A stretch of DNA of 64,000 nt from Pectinatus frisingensis (GTDB lineage Bacteria > Bacillota > Negativicutes > Selenomonadales > Selenomonadaceae): the NCBI RefSeq assembly GCF_015732285.1, contig NZ_WIQU01000042.1, forward strand, positions 63,145 to 127,144. The letters are read 5' to 3'. The notes below the pieces were generated by a model. The model saw only the letters and a program-made list of their open reading frames with translations. It made no database searches and was not told where the DNA came from. The translations under genes and the position numbers were made by a program. Below are positions 45,093-55,734 of this stretch, one piece after another (positions within the stretch are counted from its first letter, which is position 1; each line of letters begins with the position of its first letter).

Positions 45093-47270
45093 TTAATTAC
45101 TGCCGCTTGTCATGATGGTTGCAGCCAGTATCCATGCTATAAGGCTTTCTGAGCCTTCATTTTTGTTTAGCCCAGTGGAAGTGATTCCATCAATGCAACC
45201 GCCGGAATGGGTGTCAATGGTAGAACGGCCGGCAATATTTTTACCAAGATACCATTGATAGCAACTATGGGCACGCTGCAGATAGATCGGTTCATGAGTT
45301 ATTTTATAGGCTTTTACACATGCTAATAAAGTTGAACATGCTTCGACGGGCTGCTCATCATATATAGCAGGGGATTGTCCTTTCATTAACCAACCCTTGC
45401 ATCCGACCGGATGAAAAATATCATCGATAAAAGTTTTTTTCAATAAAAAATCCAGACTTTTTATACCGATTGATTTATACGTATCTTTAGTGGTCACTGA
45501 ATAAGCATGGAGCATTGCCGCCGGTAAAACAGCATTGCAATAGGTAATCTGTGTGTCAAACCAATGCCAGTCCGGTTCGTCATACTTATCATAAGCCAGA
45601 GCAAGTTCGGAAGCTAATTTATTAACAATTGTGAAATTTTCCGGGTCGTGCAGCAAAGAAAGGCCAACGATCGAGTAAGCTTTGGCCCGTATAAATGAAA
45701 GTGATTTATAATGGGGCAATGTATTTTGCAATAATTTGGCCGCAGTATTGCGAATATCGGCAGGCAAACAATTAAGTGACGCCGTAAAACCAAGTGACCA
45801 AACACATCGGCCAAAACAGTCTTCAGATCCTTTTTCTTCTATAAAACGGCGGCTGTAATCCATAAAATTACGGAACCAGCCGTTGGACTGAGCGTAAATT
45901 AAAAAACGCAGATAAATTACAAGCAGCTCAAGATATTTATCATTTCTGGTGGTTTTAAATAACCAGCCGGCCATTATCATTGCACGGGCATTATCATCAC
46001 TTGTGTAGCCCTCAGAAGGATCAGGAACGGAATTTAGGGCATGCTGAAATATACCAGTATCATCGGTCAGGCGAAATATATAAGTATCATCAGGCAATTC
46101 ACTTTTAATGATAATATTTGAAGTATGGCAAACCGTCTGAAATATTTTAGCATAATGCTGGGCGACCGACTGCCAGCGTAAATCTTTGCCTAACAATAAT
46201 GTCTTTTCTTCCATTAATTTTTTTTCATCAGGATGTTCAATTATATAATTTATACAATTGCTTAAAGACATGCTGTCCTCAAATTTTGCCAGAAGGCCGC
46301 GGTCTTCTGCAAGCATTTCCTGTGCGTAAGGATAAGGCGTGGAGACGATTACCCGACCGCAGCCGGTGGCGTAAGCTAAAGTGCCACTTACAGCTTGTTC
46401 TTGTCCGAGATATGGGGTCATATAAATATCGGAAAGCTTGAGCCAGCGCACTATCTCTTGCTTAGTAAGATATTTGTTGACAAAGGAAACATTGTTTTGC
46501 AAATCGTAATCGCGAACTAATTTTTTTAATAAATTACGATAACTTTCCCCATATGATTTACGAATGACCGGATGTGTCTGACCTAAAATTAAATAAAGAA
46601 TATCAGGATGTTTTTGTGTTGATTGTCTGATGGCATCAATACCATAATCTATTCCTTTGCTTGGACTTAAAAGACCAAATGTGGATATAATTGTGCGCGA
46701 TTCGAACCCAAACTCTTGCTTTAGGGTCTCACGGCTGGGGAAATTAAAATAAGGAACACCATGATGTATTTTTTCTATTTTTTCAGGAACAGCTCCATAT
46801 ATTTCCTGTAATAATTTACGGGAATTTTCGGCCATAATGATTATTTTTTTACTTTTTTCGCATAAACATGCCAAAATTTTTTGTTGAATTTTTTCAGGTT
46901 TTGGTAAAACAGTATGCAGGGTTGTTAATAATGGTTTTTGTAATTTATTCACAAAATCCAGCAGATATTCACCACTGTCACCACCAAAAATACCATACTC
47001 GTGTTCAATTACTACGGCATCTATATCAGACAGATTTATTTTGTCAGCAATAACGGTATAGCTTTGTCGGTCCTGCTGAGGAATACTGAATATAACATCG
47101 GAGTCATATTTATAATAATCATCTCGTACCGCTATGACTACAGGGGTTATTTGAGGAAGTTTTTTTAGCTCACGGATAAGATCCTGGGTAAAGGTGGCAA
47201 TACCGCATTTTTGTGGGGGATAGGTACTTAAAAAAGCAATTTTGAAAGTAGAATTATTAATGATAAACAC
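45093..47270 (-). CDS. Two-domain GT4 glycosyltransferase with C-terminal alpha/alpha-barrel-like domain
   Basis: 725 aa. Residues 1 to about 380 are a GT4 (GT-B) glycosyltransferase: PPQKCGIATF near the N-terminus, HHGVPYF, FGLLSPSKG and the donor-site EQAVSGTLAYATGCG. Residues about 395-725 form an all-helical domain with LTDDTGIFQHA and YTSDDNARAM, repeated Trp/Tyr patterns and TDDNA-type motifs of alpha/alpha-barrel carbohydrate enzymes. There is no signal peptide. It is third in a cluster with a GH130 enzyme and a sugar-nucleotide pyrophosphorylase, so a mannosyl transfer or polymer role is inferred. The GTG start is very close to AAGGA, so the true start may differ slightly. Confidence 0.82.
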   Translation of the reverse strand: MFIINNSTFKIAFLSTYPPQKCGIATFTQDLIRELKKLPQITPVVIAVRDDYYKYDSDVIFSIPQQDRQSYTVIADKINLSDIDAVVIEHEYGIFGGDSGEYLLDFVNKLQKPLLTTLHTVLPKPEKIQQKILACLCEKSKKIIIMAENSRKLLQEIYGAVPEKIEKIHHGVPYFNFPSRETLKQEFGFESRTIISTFGLLSPSKGIDYGIDAIRQSTQKHPDILYLILGQTHPVIRKSYGESYRNLLKKLVRDYDLQNNVSFVNKYLTKQEIVRWLKLSDIYMTPYLGQEQAVSGTLAYATGCGRVIVSTPYPYAQEMLAEDRGLLAKFEDSMSLSNCINYIIEHPDEKKLMEEKTLLLGKDLRWQSVAQHYAKIFQTVCHTSNIIIKSELPDDTYIFRLTDDTGIFQHALNSVPDPSEGYTSDDNARAMIMAGWLFKTTRNDKYLELLVIYLRFLIYAQSNGWFRNFMDYSRRFIEEKGSEDCFGRCVWSLGFTASLNCLPADIRNTAAKLLQNTLPHYKSLSFIRAKAYSIVGLSLLHDPENFTIVNKLASELALAYDKYDEPDWHWFDTQITYCNAVLPAAMLHAYSVTTKDTYKSIGIKSLDFLLKKTFIDDIFHPVGCKGWLMKGQSPAIYDEQPVEACSTLLACVKAYKITHEPIYLQRAHSCYQWYLGKNIAGRSTIDTHSGGCIDGITSTGLNKNEGSESLIAWILAATIMTSGSN

Positions 47271-47455
47271 TTCCTTACAATATGCAATAATGTTTAATAA
47301 TTCAATAAATTAGATTGAATTTTTTGGAAATAATATTGGAAATATTAAAAAAAATATCTGTCGAAAAATCGGTATTACTAACTGGCAAATGGAATTAGTA
47401 CTTATTCATTGGTGTGGGTATGTCTGATATTATGTCATATTCTATCGAAAAAATT

Positions 47456-48487
47456 TTATATAAATTTTTTTAATCTGGGTGTTATTATATTTTTTTGAAA
47501 TGTATCGCTTATGATGCTTTTGTCAGTGATAATGCAGCGATCTATCCGGGCGTGGTTTTTCACAGTAATTTTATTCCATAAAATACTGTTGGCAATAACA
47601 CTTCTTTCTCCAATTATACTGTTGTTGCCGATTATTACGCGCGGACCGACTACCGCACCAGCTTTGATCTGGACATTTTTTCCAATGTATATTGGTCCAC
47701 GCAGTATGGCAGACCGGCTTATTTGAGTATTAACATCACTATAGACAGCGCGATGATGAAAATCGGTTTCTGCCAGACAGAATTTCCCTTCGAAGCTGTC
47801 GCGATTAGCCCGGACATATTTTTCCGGTGTACCAATATCAAGCCAGTAATTGCAGCCCCTGTATACAGCAATTTTTTTGCCATCCTGTAGAAGCTGTGGG
47901 AATATTTCCTTTTCAACAGAAACAGCGTGACCGGTTGGTATGTGTTCCAAAACCTCCGGTTCAAAGATATACACACCGGCATTTATAAAATGGGAGACTA
48001 TTTCATTAGGATCCGGTTTTTCGCAGAAGGATAATGCATAACCATTCTTGTCATATTCAATGACACCGTAAGCAGAGGGATCTTCTACACGCGTTACGGC
48101 AATAGTCACAGCGGCATGCTGACGCTTGTGATAACGCAGCATTTCGCTGAAATTTATATTGCTCAGGATATCAGCATTAAAGACAAAAAAAGTATCATTA
48201 AGTAATTTTGCACAGTTTTTTATAGCACCGCCGGTTCCCAGTGGGGAGTTTTCCGATATATAGCGAATATTTAATCCGAAAGCTGAGCCATTGCCAAAAT
48301 ATTGCTCGATACACTCAGGTTTATAGCAAATACTTAAAATAATATCGTGTATACCATGTAATTTTAAAAGATTCATGTTATGTTCAAGTAATGGTTTGCC
48401 CATAATCGGAACCATTGGTTTGGGAATTTCATAGGTTAGAGGATAAAGACGAGTACCCTTACCACCAGCTAAAAATAATGCCTGCAT
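47456..48487 (-). CDS. NDP-sugar (mannose-1-phosphate guanylyltransferase type) pyrophosphorylase
   Basis: 343 aa from the ATG at 48487, after AAGGA at 7-nt spacing. The N-terminal Rossmann nucleotidyltransferase has the signature LAGGKGTRLYPLT and the substrate motif PKPMVPIMGKP, NADILSN (metal Asp) and CEKPDP. The C-terminal half is a left-handed beta-helix of hexapeptide repeats (SAILRGPIYIGKNVQIKAGAVVG...). GDP-mannose is the best guess given the GH130 neighbour, but glucose or other NDP-sugars are possible. It is the middle gene of the cluster. Confidence 0.86.
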   Translation of the reverse strand: MQALFLAGGKGTRLYPLTYEIPKPMVPIMGKPLLEHNMNLLKLHGIHDIILSICYKPECIEQYFGNGSAFGLNIRYISENSPLGTGGAIKNCAKLLNDTFFVFNADILSNINFSEMLRYHKRQHAAVTIAVTRVEDPSAYGVIEYDKNGYALSFCEKPDPNEIVSHFINAGVYIFEPEVLEHIPTGHAVSVEKEIFPQLLQDGKKIAVYRGCNYWLDIGTPEKYVRANRDSFEGKFCLAETDFHHRAVYSDVNTQISRSAILRGPIYIGKNVQIKAGAVVGPRVIIGNNSIIGERSVIANSILWNKITVKNHARIDRCIITDKSIISDTFQKNIITPRLKKFI

Positions 48488-48586
48488 GTTCAATTCCTTC
48501 TTTCATTTCATGCACAACAAGCGAAATATAAACCGCTATTGATAAGATTGAGATTAATTTACGGCAATTACGAGATATAAACCTGA

Positions 48587-49564
48587 TTATGAATTTTCTG
48601 GTGTGGGACAACTTTCGATATAAGATAGAATTTCATCTAATGAAGCTGTAGCAAGGGCGATACAAGTATCAGCGGCACCATAATACATTTTAATTTTATT
48701 GTCATTCGGATTTAGCAACCAGCCGCACGGAAATACGATATCCCGGACATCGCCTTCTTTTTCATAATATTCCTGTGGTCCAAATACCCATTCGTCACTG
48801 CGATGTAAAACTTTTAATGGGTTTTCGAGATCAAGCAGAGCAAACCCAAGACGATAAATTGCCCCTGAAGCAGTTTCACGTACGCCATGGTACAATATTA
48901 ACCAGCCGCGGTCCGTTTTTAAAGGTTGGGCACTTATGCCGACTTTGCTGCCATCCCACCAGCTGCCGCCGCGAGCATTGATGAGGACTTTATGATTGCC
49001 CCAGTATTTTAAATTTTCTGAGCAGGAAACCCAGATATGGGCACCGTGTTCTATAGGACGATGAATCAGTATCCAGTGTGAATTAAACCGGCAGGGAAAT
49101 AGTACGGCATCCTTGTCTTCCGGTGGCATAATTGGACCCATGCGTTCAAAATCAACAAAATCATCAGTAAGCGCCAAGCTGACTACCGGTCCGCACGATG
49201 AGTATGCAGTATATGTAACAGCATATTTTTTTAATTCATCAATATAGGTGATACGTGGATCTTCAATACCCCAGGCTTCTTCAGGATGTTCATTACTGGA
49301 AGAAAGAGTAGGAGTTCTGTCAATTGTCCAATTGCTTATTCCATCATCACTGATTGCTTTAGTAAGATGGGAAAAACCTCGCCGATCTTCTACTCGGGCT
49401 AATAATAAAACTTTATTGTCAAAAAAAGTAGCAGCTGGGTTAAGAACTACATTTACCGGGTATGGCCAATCCTTTGCTGTAAGAATTGGGTTATACGGAT
49501 AACGATGAAAAAGTTCCTTAAAAGTATTATCACCGGCGTTTAAACGTGTTTCAAAATAATTCAA
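48587..49564 (-). CDS. GH130-family mannoside phosphorylase-type enzyme
   Basis: 325 aa, TTG start with GGGAG 9 nt upstream. It is a five-bladed propeller enzyme: NPAATFF, the catalytic Asp102 in GIEDPRIT, RVEDRRGFS and the phosphate/sugar loop region SWWDGSKVG are family marks. GH130 enzymes phosphorolyse or synthesise beta-1,4- or beta-1,2-linked mannosides, giving mannose 1-phosphate. No signal peptide, so cytoplasmic. Reversible phosphorolysis and the adjacent pyrophosphorylase would link mannose-1-P to GDP-mannose and a glycosyltransferase (inference). It is first in the cluster and its leader ends in a terminator. Confidence 0.88.
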   Translation of the reverse strand: MNYFETRLNAGDNTFKELFHRYPYNPILTAKDWPYPVNVVLNPAATFFDNKVLLLARVEDRRGFSHLTKAISDDGISNWTIDRTPTLSSSNEHPEEAWGIEDPRITYIDELKKYAVTYTAYSSCGPVVSLALTDDFVDFERMGPIMPPEDKDAVLFPCRFNSHWILIHRPIEHGAHIWVSCSENLKYWGNHKVLINARGGSWWDGSKVGISAQPLKTDRGWLILYHGVRETASGAIYRLGFALLDLENPLKVLHRSDEWVFGPQEYYEKEGDVRDIVFPCGWLLNPNDNKIKMYYGAADTCIALATASLDEILSYIESCPTPENS

Positions 49565-49587
49565 TTTATCGTGCTCCCTTATGAAAA

Positions 49588-49622
49588 AGTGCTGGAATCA
49601 GAAGATTTCTGATGCCAGCACT
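49588..49622 (-). terminator. Leader terminator (attenuator) just before the GH130 gene
   Basis: AGTGCTGG/CCAGCACT and ATCAGAA/TTCTGAT form one long hairpin (one A-G mismatch, 3-nt loop). In minus-strand reading it is followed by TTTTTC and then the GH130 ribosome-binding site. A terminator between promoter and gene implies antitermination control. Confidence 0.7.
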
Positions 49623-49835
49623 AAGAATATTGGTATTATGTCAACACTTTAGCCCATATATTAATACAATTTATTGCTGTATTAAATTATCAAGAATAGA
49701 CAGCTGAAGTGTTATTTATTTGATATCGTGCAATTAAGGCAAATAAATGAAATCTCCTGTGTTTGTTAAATATAGTTGCTGCAATAATAGTAAAAAAACA
49801 CCCATATTACTAAAACAGTAATCGTCCATAACTAT
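49623..49835 (-). other. GH130 leader region
   Basis: About 200 nt between the predicted transcription start and the attenuator. It contains an inverted repeat ATTTATTTG/CAAATAAAT (49714-49722 and 49740-49748) and a small hairpin (ATTACT/AGTAAT). No gene and no known riboswitch is recognised. Confidence 0.4.
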
Positions 49836-49864
49836 AATTTATACCTTTATGACACCAATGTCAA
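49836..49864 (-). promoter_or_regulatory. Predicted promoter of the GH130 cluster with palindrome at -35
   Basis: Minus strand: -35 TTGACA (49859-49864), 17-nt spacer, -10 TAAATT (49836-49841). The inverted repeat TGACA-4-TGTCA (49850-49863) covers the -35. Confidence 0.5.
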
Positions 49865-49925
49865 CTTTTTAAATAATGCAAAAATTTTGTTATTTGGTGA
49901 TTTACAGGAAATATCATAAGAAAAG

Positions 49926-49962
49926 CAGGCTCTAATCTTATTTTTATACAAGTTAGAGCCTG
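49926..49962 (-). terminator. Terminator after pyrR
   Basis: CAGGCTCTAA (49926-49935) with TTAGAGCCTG (49953-49962), followed by CTTTTCTT in minus-strand reading. It closes the minus-strand block that ends with pyrR. Confidence 0.8.
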
Positions 49963-50016
49963 TTTTAATACGTCAATAATAGTATTTGTTTACAATGGAT
50001 ATAATTATATCAGAAA

Positions 50017-51498
<1,482 letters not shown>

Positions 51499-51499
<1 letters not shown>

Positions 51500-51936
51500 T
51501 ACTCAGGCAATCCTTTTGTTAAAATATAATACATTATTATTATAACGCCGCTGACGATTGCTATATCAGCTATATTAAAAATCGGCCAGATATGAAAATC
51601 AAAAAAATCTACAACAATACCTAACCGTATGCGGTCAATCAGGTTCCCGACAGCACCGCCAAGCAATAATGCACAGCCCAGTCGGATAGATGACGGTTGT
51701 TTTTTGAGATAAGGATAAAAATAAACACTACCCAAAAGTATGAACAGTGTGGCGACAATAAAGAAGAAGCGTTGATGTTCGAGAATGCCGAAAGCAGCGC
51801 CGGCATTTTGGATGTAAGTGATGCTGAATATATTTTTAATAACGGGAAATGACATTCCCGGCAGCATTGTTGCCTGCACATAAAATTTAACCAACTGGTC
51901 AACAATAATTATAGCTGCGATACATGCTATAAACAT
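51499..51936 (-). CDS. lspA: Lipoprotein signal peptidase II
   Basis: 145 aa, four membrane segments. The catalytic Asp pair is Asp101 (NLIDR) and Asp124 (FNIAD), with the conserved YIQNAGAAFG block. It cleaves the signal of diacylated prolipoproteins before the lipid-bearing Cys at the cytoplasmic membrane, so it would process the Cys22 lipoprotein encoded at 36.7-37.3 kb. It follows ylmH after 17 bp and is coupled to rluD. Confidence 0.97.
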
Positions 51937-51953
51937 AATAATATCTCCAAGTT

Positions 51954-52739
51954 TTATATATATCGTTTCAGTAATATACCGGTACGGCCCTTTTTAGTTT
52001 TTCCCCTTATCGCGGTGACTTCCAGTCTGCCGCGACCACGCATAGAAATAATGTCACCCGCTTTTACAGTGCGTGAAGGACTTGTTACCGGCTGCCAGTT
52101 TAATTTCAATTTGTCCGATTCGATATCCGCAGCCATTTTGCTGCGGGAAGCACCGTAACCGGCAGCAGCAATGGAATCAATGCGCAGTGAAGCGACTGTA
52201 GCTGAAATTTCCTTGCAGCGTTCTTCTCTGGCCGGGATGGTCATCAGGCTGCCAGAAGAGCAGGATACAGCAGCGGCACCTATTTGTGTAAGATTGTTGA
52301 TAATAAAGTCACCTATTTGAGCGGTGCAGATTATTTTAGCACTGCCGGCGGTAATGAGCAGGTCACCGATATGGCACCGGTCTACACCCAGACCAAGCAA
52401 AGCGCCAAGTACATCACGATGGGAAAGATGATAAAATTTATCATTCCAGGCAGCCTCAATTACTTTAAGGTCAACGTTTATTTTTCCGGGAAAGTCTGAA
52501 TGAATAAAAATAGCACATTGACGTTCAGCACCATCATAACCACCATTGAATTCAACGCGGATGTCAGGATAATTTGCCGCAATAGTCTCAGCGATTTCCT
52601 GTCCGTAAGGATCTAAAAAATCACTTGTGCGGAATTTTTGTGTTTTTTTTACAGCTTCAGCATTATCGAGGAGATGAACAGCATAAATTTCACCCTCGGT
52701 ACCTTTATAAAAACGGATTATTTTTTCACGATCAGCCAT
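51954..52739 (-). CDS. ylmH: YlmH-family S4-domain RNA-binding protein
   Basis: 261 aa, ending in an S4-type RNA-binding region (about residues 185-255: SKMAADIESDKLKLNW...VKAGDIISMRGRGRLEV). The central block (HRDVLGALLGLGVDRCHIGD) is the family signature. In Bacillus and cyanobacteria relatives it is linked to ribosome rescue or division-cluster function. The ATG overlaps the proC stop by one base (TAATG). Its neighbours sepF, proC and lspA form the usual Firmicutes division-cluster tail. Confidence 0.93.
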   Translation of the reverse strand: MADREKIIRFYKGTEGEIYAVHLLDNAEAVKKTQKFRTSDFLDPYGQEIAETIAANYPDIRVEFNGGYDGAERQCAIFIHSDFPGKINVDLKVIEAAWNDKFYHLSHRDVLGALLGLGVDRCHIGDLLITAGSAKIICTAQIGDFIINNLTQIGAAAVSCSSGSLMTIPAREERCKEISATVASLRIDSIAAAGYGASRSKMAADIESDKLKLNWQPVTSPSRTVKAGDIISMRGRGRLEVTAIRGKTKKGRTGILLKRYI

Positions 52740-53539
52740 TAGATTTTCCCCATTGATCTGGATTTGACAACAGCTGCTGTTACAGTGTCGATTAAAGCAC
52801 CGCGAACACCATGTTCTTCCATTACCTGGACACCTTCGATGGTTGTTCCGCCGGGAGATGTTACTTGATCACGCAATTGCGCAGGATGAAGCCCTGTTTC
52901 AAGCACCATTTTTGCTGAACCGAGAACGGTCTGGGCAGCGAGTTTTATTGCGGCATCACGTTTTAGTCCGGCTTTTACACCAGCGTCTGATAAGGCATCA
53001 ATAATAATAAATATAAAAGCAGGACCGCTTCCAGATAAACCGGCAACAGCATCCATCAATTTTTCCTCAACAATTATTGCGGCACCTGCAGCAGCAAATA
53101 TTTTTTCAGCAGTAACACTGTTGGTTTCATTTACATGCGAGCCAAGTGAAATAGCTGACATGCCGGCTCCCACAGCCATTGGTGTATTGGGCATAACCCG
53201 AACAACCGGATTTTGCGGGAATGATTTTTCTAAGACGGACAAAGTTAATCCGGTTACAATTGAAATTATCATTGTGGTCGGATTGACAGTATTTTTTATC
53301 TCATCAATTGCTTTTTTTGCCGTTTGCGGTTTTATGGCCAATATAAGAACATCAACGTTTTTAATAAAATTGTCGGAACCAACATAAGCATTTATATTAT
53401 ATTTATTTTTTAAGTATTCACAGCGGGAGGCTTTGTGATCGGAAACAAAGACATTTTTTTCCGGCAGTAAATTTTGGGAGGTAATGCCGCATACTATGGC
53501 CTCAGCCATGGCGCCGCCACCGATAAATCCTATTTTCAT
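52739..53539 (-). CDS. proC: Pyrroline-5-carboxylate reductase
   Basis: 266 aa from the ATG at 53539 with GGAG at 8-nt spacing. The N-terminal Rossmann motif is GFIGGGAMAEAI. The signature near the C-terminus, QLRDQVTSPGGTTIEGVQVMEEHGVRGALIDTV (described by position, about 217-249), marks P5C reductase. It makes proline with NAD(P)H. proA and proB lie 6 kb upstream on the same strand, so the whole glutamate-to-proline route is in this block although split. Confidence 0.97.
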   Translation of the reverse strand: MKIGFIGGGAMAEAIVCGITSQNLLPEKNVFVSDHKASRCEYLKNKYNINAYVGSDNFIKNVDVLILAIKPQTAKKAIDEIKNTVNPTTMIISIVTGLTLSVLEKSFPQNPVVRVMPNTPMAVGAGMSAISLGSHVNETNSVTAEKIFAAAGAAIIVEEKLMDAVAGLSGSGPAFIFIIIDALSDAGVKAGLKRDAAIKLAAQTVLGSAKMVLETGLHPAQLRDQVTSPGGTTIEGVQVMEEHGVRGALIDTVTAAVVKSRSMGKI

Positions 53540-53569
53540 TAAAATCACTCCAGTATTATTAATATAAAA

Positions 53570-54052
53570 TTATTCCCAGGGAAGTTTATCATCCTGAGAT
53601 GGTTGCGAACGACGGGATGGCGGATCGGAAAAAGTCACATTTACATTGTTAGGGGCACATAAAAATATATGTTGACCTACTTTTTTTATATCGCCGGCTA
53701 AAGCATATGTGGCACCGCTAATAAAATCGATGATCCTTTTAGTAGTATCATCATTGGTATTTTCAAAATTCAGAACTACCGGTTTGCGTGCCTTAATATG
53801 GTCGGCAATTTGCTGGGCGTCATCGAAGGAAACCGGTTCGATAATAATAACTTTCATTTGTCGATTTGTTCCGGCTGAACCACTGTTGGCAGAATAGGCT
53901 GCTGACTGAAAATCCACAATATTATCCTGATTATTCATGTCATTGTATTCGGACGGATCACCGTCAAAATCTCTGTCTTGCATACTATCGGAATTCTTGT
54001 TTTTATCGTCGTTAAGGCCTATTTTGCTGCCAAACTTATCGAACAAACTCAT
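53570..54052 (-). CDS. sepF: Cell-division protein SepF
   Basis: 160 aa, GGAGG site. The N-terminal short amphipathic segment is followed by an acidic Asn/Asp-rich linker and a conserved C-terminal domain (VIIIEPVSFDDAQQIADHIKARKPVVLNFENT). SepF binds FtsZ and links it to the membrane, partly replacing FtsA in Firmicutes and actinobacteria. Its presence with envelope genes for an outer membrane supports a Negativicutes origin. It lies between yggS and proC in a dense operon. Confidence 0.95.
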   Translation of the reverse strand: MSLFDKFGSKIGLNDDKNKNSDSMQDRDFDGDPSEYNDMNNQDNIVDFQSAAYSANSGSAGTNRQMKVIIIEPVSFDDAQQIADHIKARKPVVLNFENTNDDTTKRIIDFISGATYALAGDIKKVGQHIFLCAPNNVNVTFSDPPSRRSQPSQDDKLPWE

Positions 54053-54063
54053 AATAATCCTCC

Positions 54064-54753
54064 TTAATATTGGCGTGGGCCAAATATTGCGGTGCCTACA
54101 CGCACAATGTTGGCTCCTTCTTCTACAGCAATTTTATAATCATGTGTCATTCCCATAGAAAGATAACGGATATCGGCATTATGGAAATGCAGATGTTTTA
54201 CTTTTTCAAATAATGTGTACATCTTTTTAAACATTGGCCGGACTTGCTCCAAATTATCCAAATTTGGAGCAATAAACATAAGACCCTGCAGTTTTAATGA
54301 TGACAGATTATCTACATCCTGAAGCAATGCATTTAAATCTTCGATATATATTCCAGTCTTGCTTAATTCTTTTACTAAATTGACTTGGATCAGTATATTT
54401 TGTATCTTATTCAGTTTAGCGGCTTCTTTATCTATGGTTTCAGCAAGTTTAATACTGTCGACCGATTCAATGAAATCAAACATTTTTACAGCATGCTTTA
54501 CCTTATTAGTTTGTAAATGTCCGATTAAATGCCAGGCAACCTGACGGTCAAGCTGTCCGTATTTTTCCCAAGCTTCCTGAACACGATTTTCACCGATTGT
54601 ATCAGCTCCGGCATCAATAGCTTCACGCATTTCAGCAACGGTATGATTTTTGGTTACCGCAATTAACTTGATTTTTTTAGACATTGTCGCCTGACGTTTT
54701 TTAGCAGCTTCAATAATGCATTGTTCCACTGATAATAGATTTTCTTTAATCAT
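54064..54753 (-). CDS. yggS: YggS/PLPBP-family pyridoxal-phosphate homeostasis protein
   Basis: 229 aa from the ATG at 54753 with AAAGGAG. It is an alanine-racemase-like TIM barrel with one domain. The PLP Lys is in LIAVTKNHTV, and the conserved IGENRVQEAWEKY, HLIGHLQTNK and LSMGMTHDYKIAVEEGA motifs are present. It binds PLP and helps balance vitamin B6 and amino-acid pools; no enzymatic activity is known. It is typical of the sepF cluster. Confidence 0.96.
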   Translation of the reverse strand: MIKENLLSVEQCIIEAAKKRQATMSKKIKLIAVTKNHTVAEMREAIDAGADTIGENRVQEAWEKYGQLDRQVAWHLIGHLQTNKVKHAVKMFDFIESVDSIKLAETIDKEAAKLNKIQNILIQVNLVKELSKTGIYIEDLNALLQDVDNLSSLKLQGLMFIAPNLDNLEQVRPMFKKMYTLFEKVKHLHFHNADIRYLSMGMTHDYKIAVEEGANIVRVGTAIFGPRQY

Positions 54754-54897
54754 CAATATATACTCCTTTAAAGACAGAATAATTCGCCTGTACGATAAGA
54801 TTACGGCCAATGATCATCGTCTTTAATGTTAACTATAATAAATTCCCCTTAAACAAAAGGTTTTCCTGCAATAATTATACCCTTTTAACAATAAAAT

Positions 54898-55722
54898 TTA
54901 AATGTTATTTAAACAAATTACAGCAGCATGACGGCCAGTTTTTTCCTTATCGGCTCTATATGAATAAAAAAGTGAAGAATTACAGCTGGTGCATGGACTT
55001 TCAGCAGCAATGTTGCAAGATAAAAGGCCATGTATTGTGAGCAGTGCCTTATTGGCTTCATAAAGTGAAAGATGATAACGGTCATTTTGTTTAACTAGTA
55101 TGTGGTCAAGGGTAAAATGAGCGGAATCATTAAATAAAGCAGCAAACTTGTCAGCAACTTCATTACCTATTTCGTAACAACACTGTCCGATGCAAGGACC
55201 AATACCGGCAATACAGTCTTGTGGATTGGTTTTATAAGCCCTGTGCATTGTGTGCAATGTACTGGCGGCGATATCGCCAACAGTCCCGCGCCAGCCAGCG
55301 TGAGAAAGACCAACTGCTTTATGTACCGGATCATATATCAAAAGTGGTGCACAATCGGCAAAAAAAAGCATTAATGGAGTATTGGGAACATCGGTTACTA
55401 ATCCGTCGGTACCGGCAATAGTGTCATTAAGACTAAGTGTACCTTTGCCGCGATCAACCTTGGTCACAATATGAACATGAGTACCATGTATTTGTTCGCA
55501 ACACACAGTATTTTGCAGGGAAAGATTCAGCTGTGAACAAAAAATATGCCTGTTTTCAATTACCTTATCAGGGACATCAGCAACATGCAGACCCAGATTT
55601 AATGATTTGTAATAAGAGTCGCTGACCCCGCCAATGCGGGTAGAGATGCCATGAATAAAATTTTTTCGATATTTGTTAAGTAAATCAATTGTATATACAG
55701 ATGGAAAACTATTATTGTACAT
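54898..55722 (-). CDS. pgeF: PgeF/YfiH multicopper-like (LACC1-type) nucleoside phosphorylase family protein
   Basis: 274 aa, AAAGGAG site. Signature motifs are LFFADCAPLL and GLSHAGWRGT, with the conserved metal-binding His/Cys set and CCYEIG. Homologues were first called polyphenol oxidases. Later work gave purine-nucleoside phosphorylase/adenosine-deaminase activity (LACC1) and a peptidoglycan-editing role (PgeF). The cytoplasmic position and sepF neighbourhood fit peptidoglycan editing. It is intact. Confidence 0.92.
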   Translation of the reverse strand: MYNNSFPSVYTIDLLNKYRKNFIHGISTRIGGVSDSYYKSLNLGLHVADVPDKVIENRHIFCSQLNLSLQNTVCCEQIHGTHVHIVTKVDRGKGTLSLNDTIAGTDGLVTDVPNTPLMLFFADCAPLLIYDPVHKAVGLSHAGWRGTVGDIAASTLHTMHRAYKTNPQDCIAGIGPCIGQCCYEIGNEVADKFAALFNDSAHFTLDHILVKQNDRYHLSLYEANKALLTIHGLLSCNIAAESPCTSCNSSLFYSYRADKEKTGRHAAVICLNNI

Positions 55723-55734
55723 TTGCAGCTCCTT

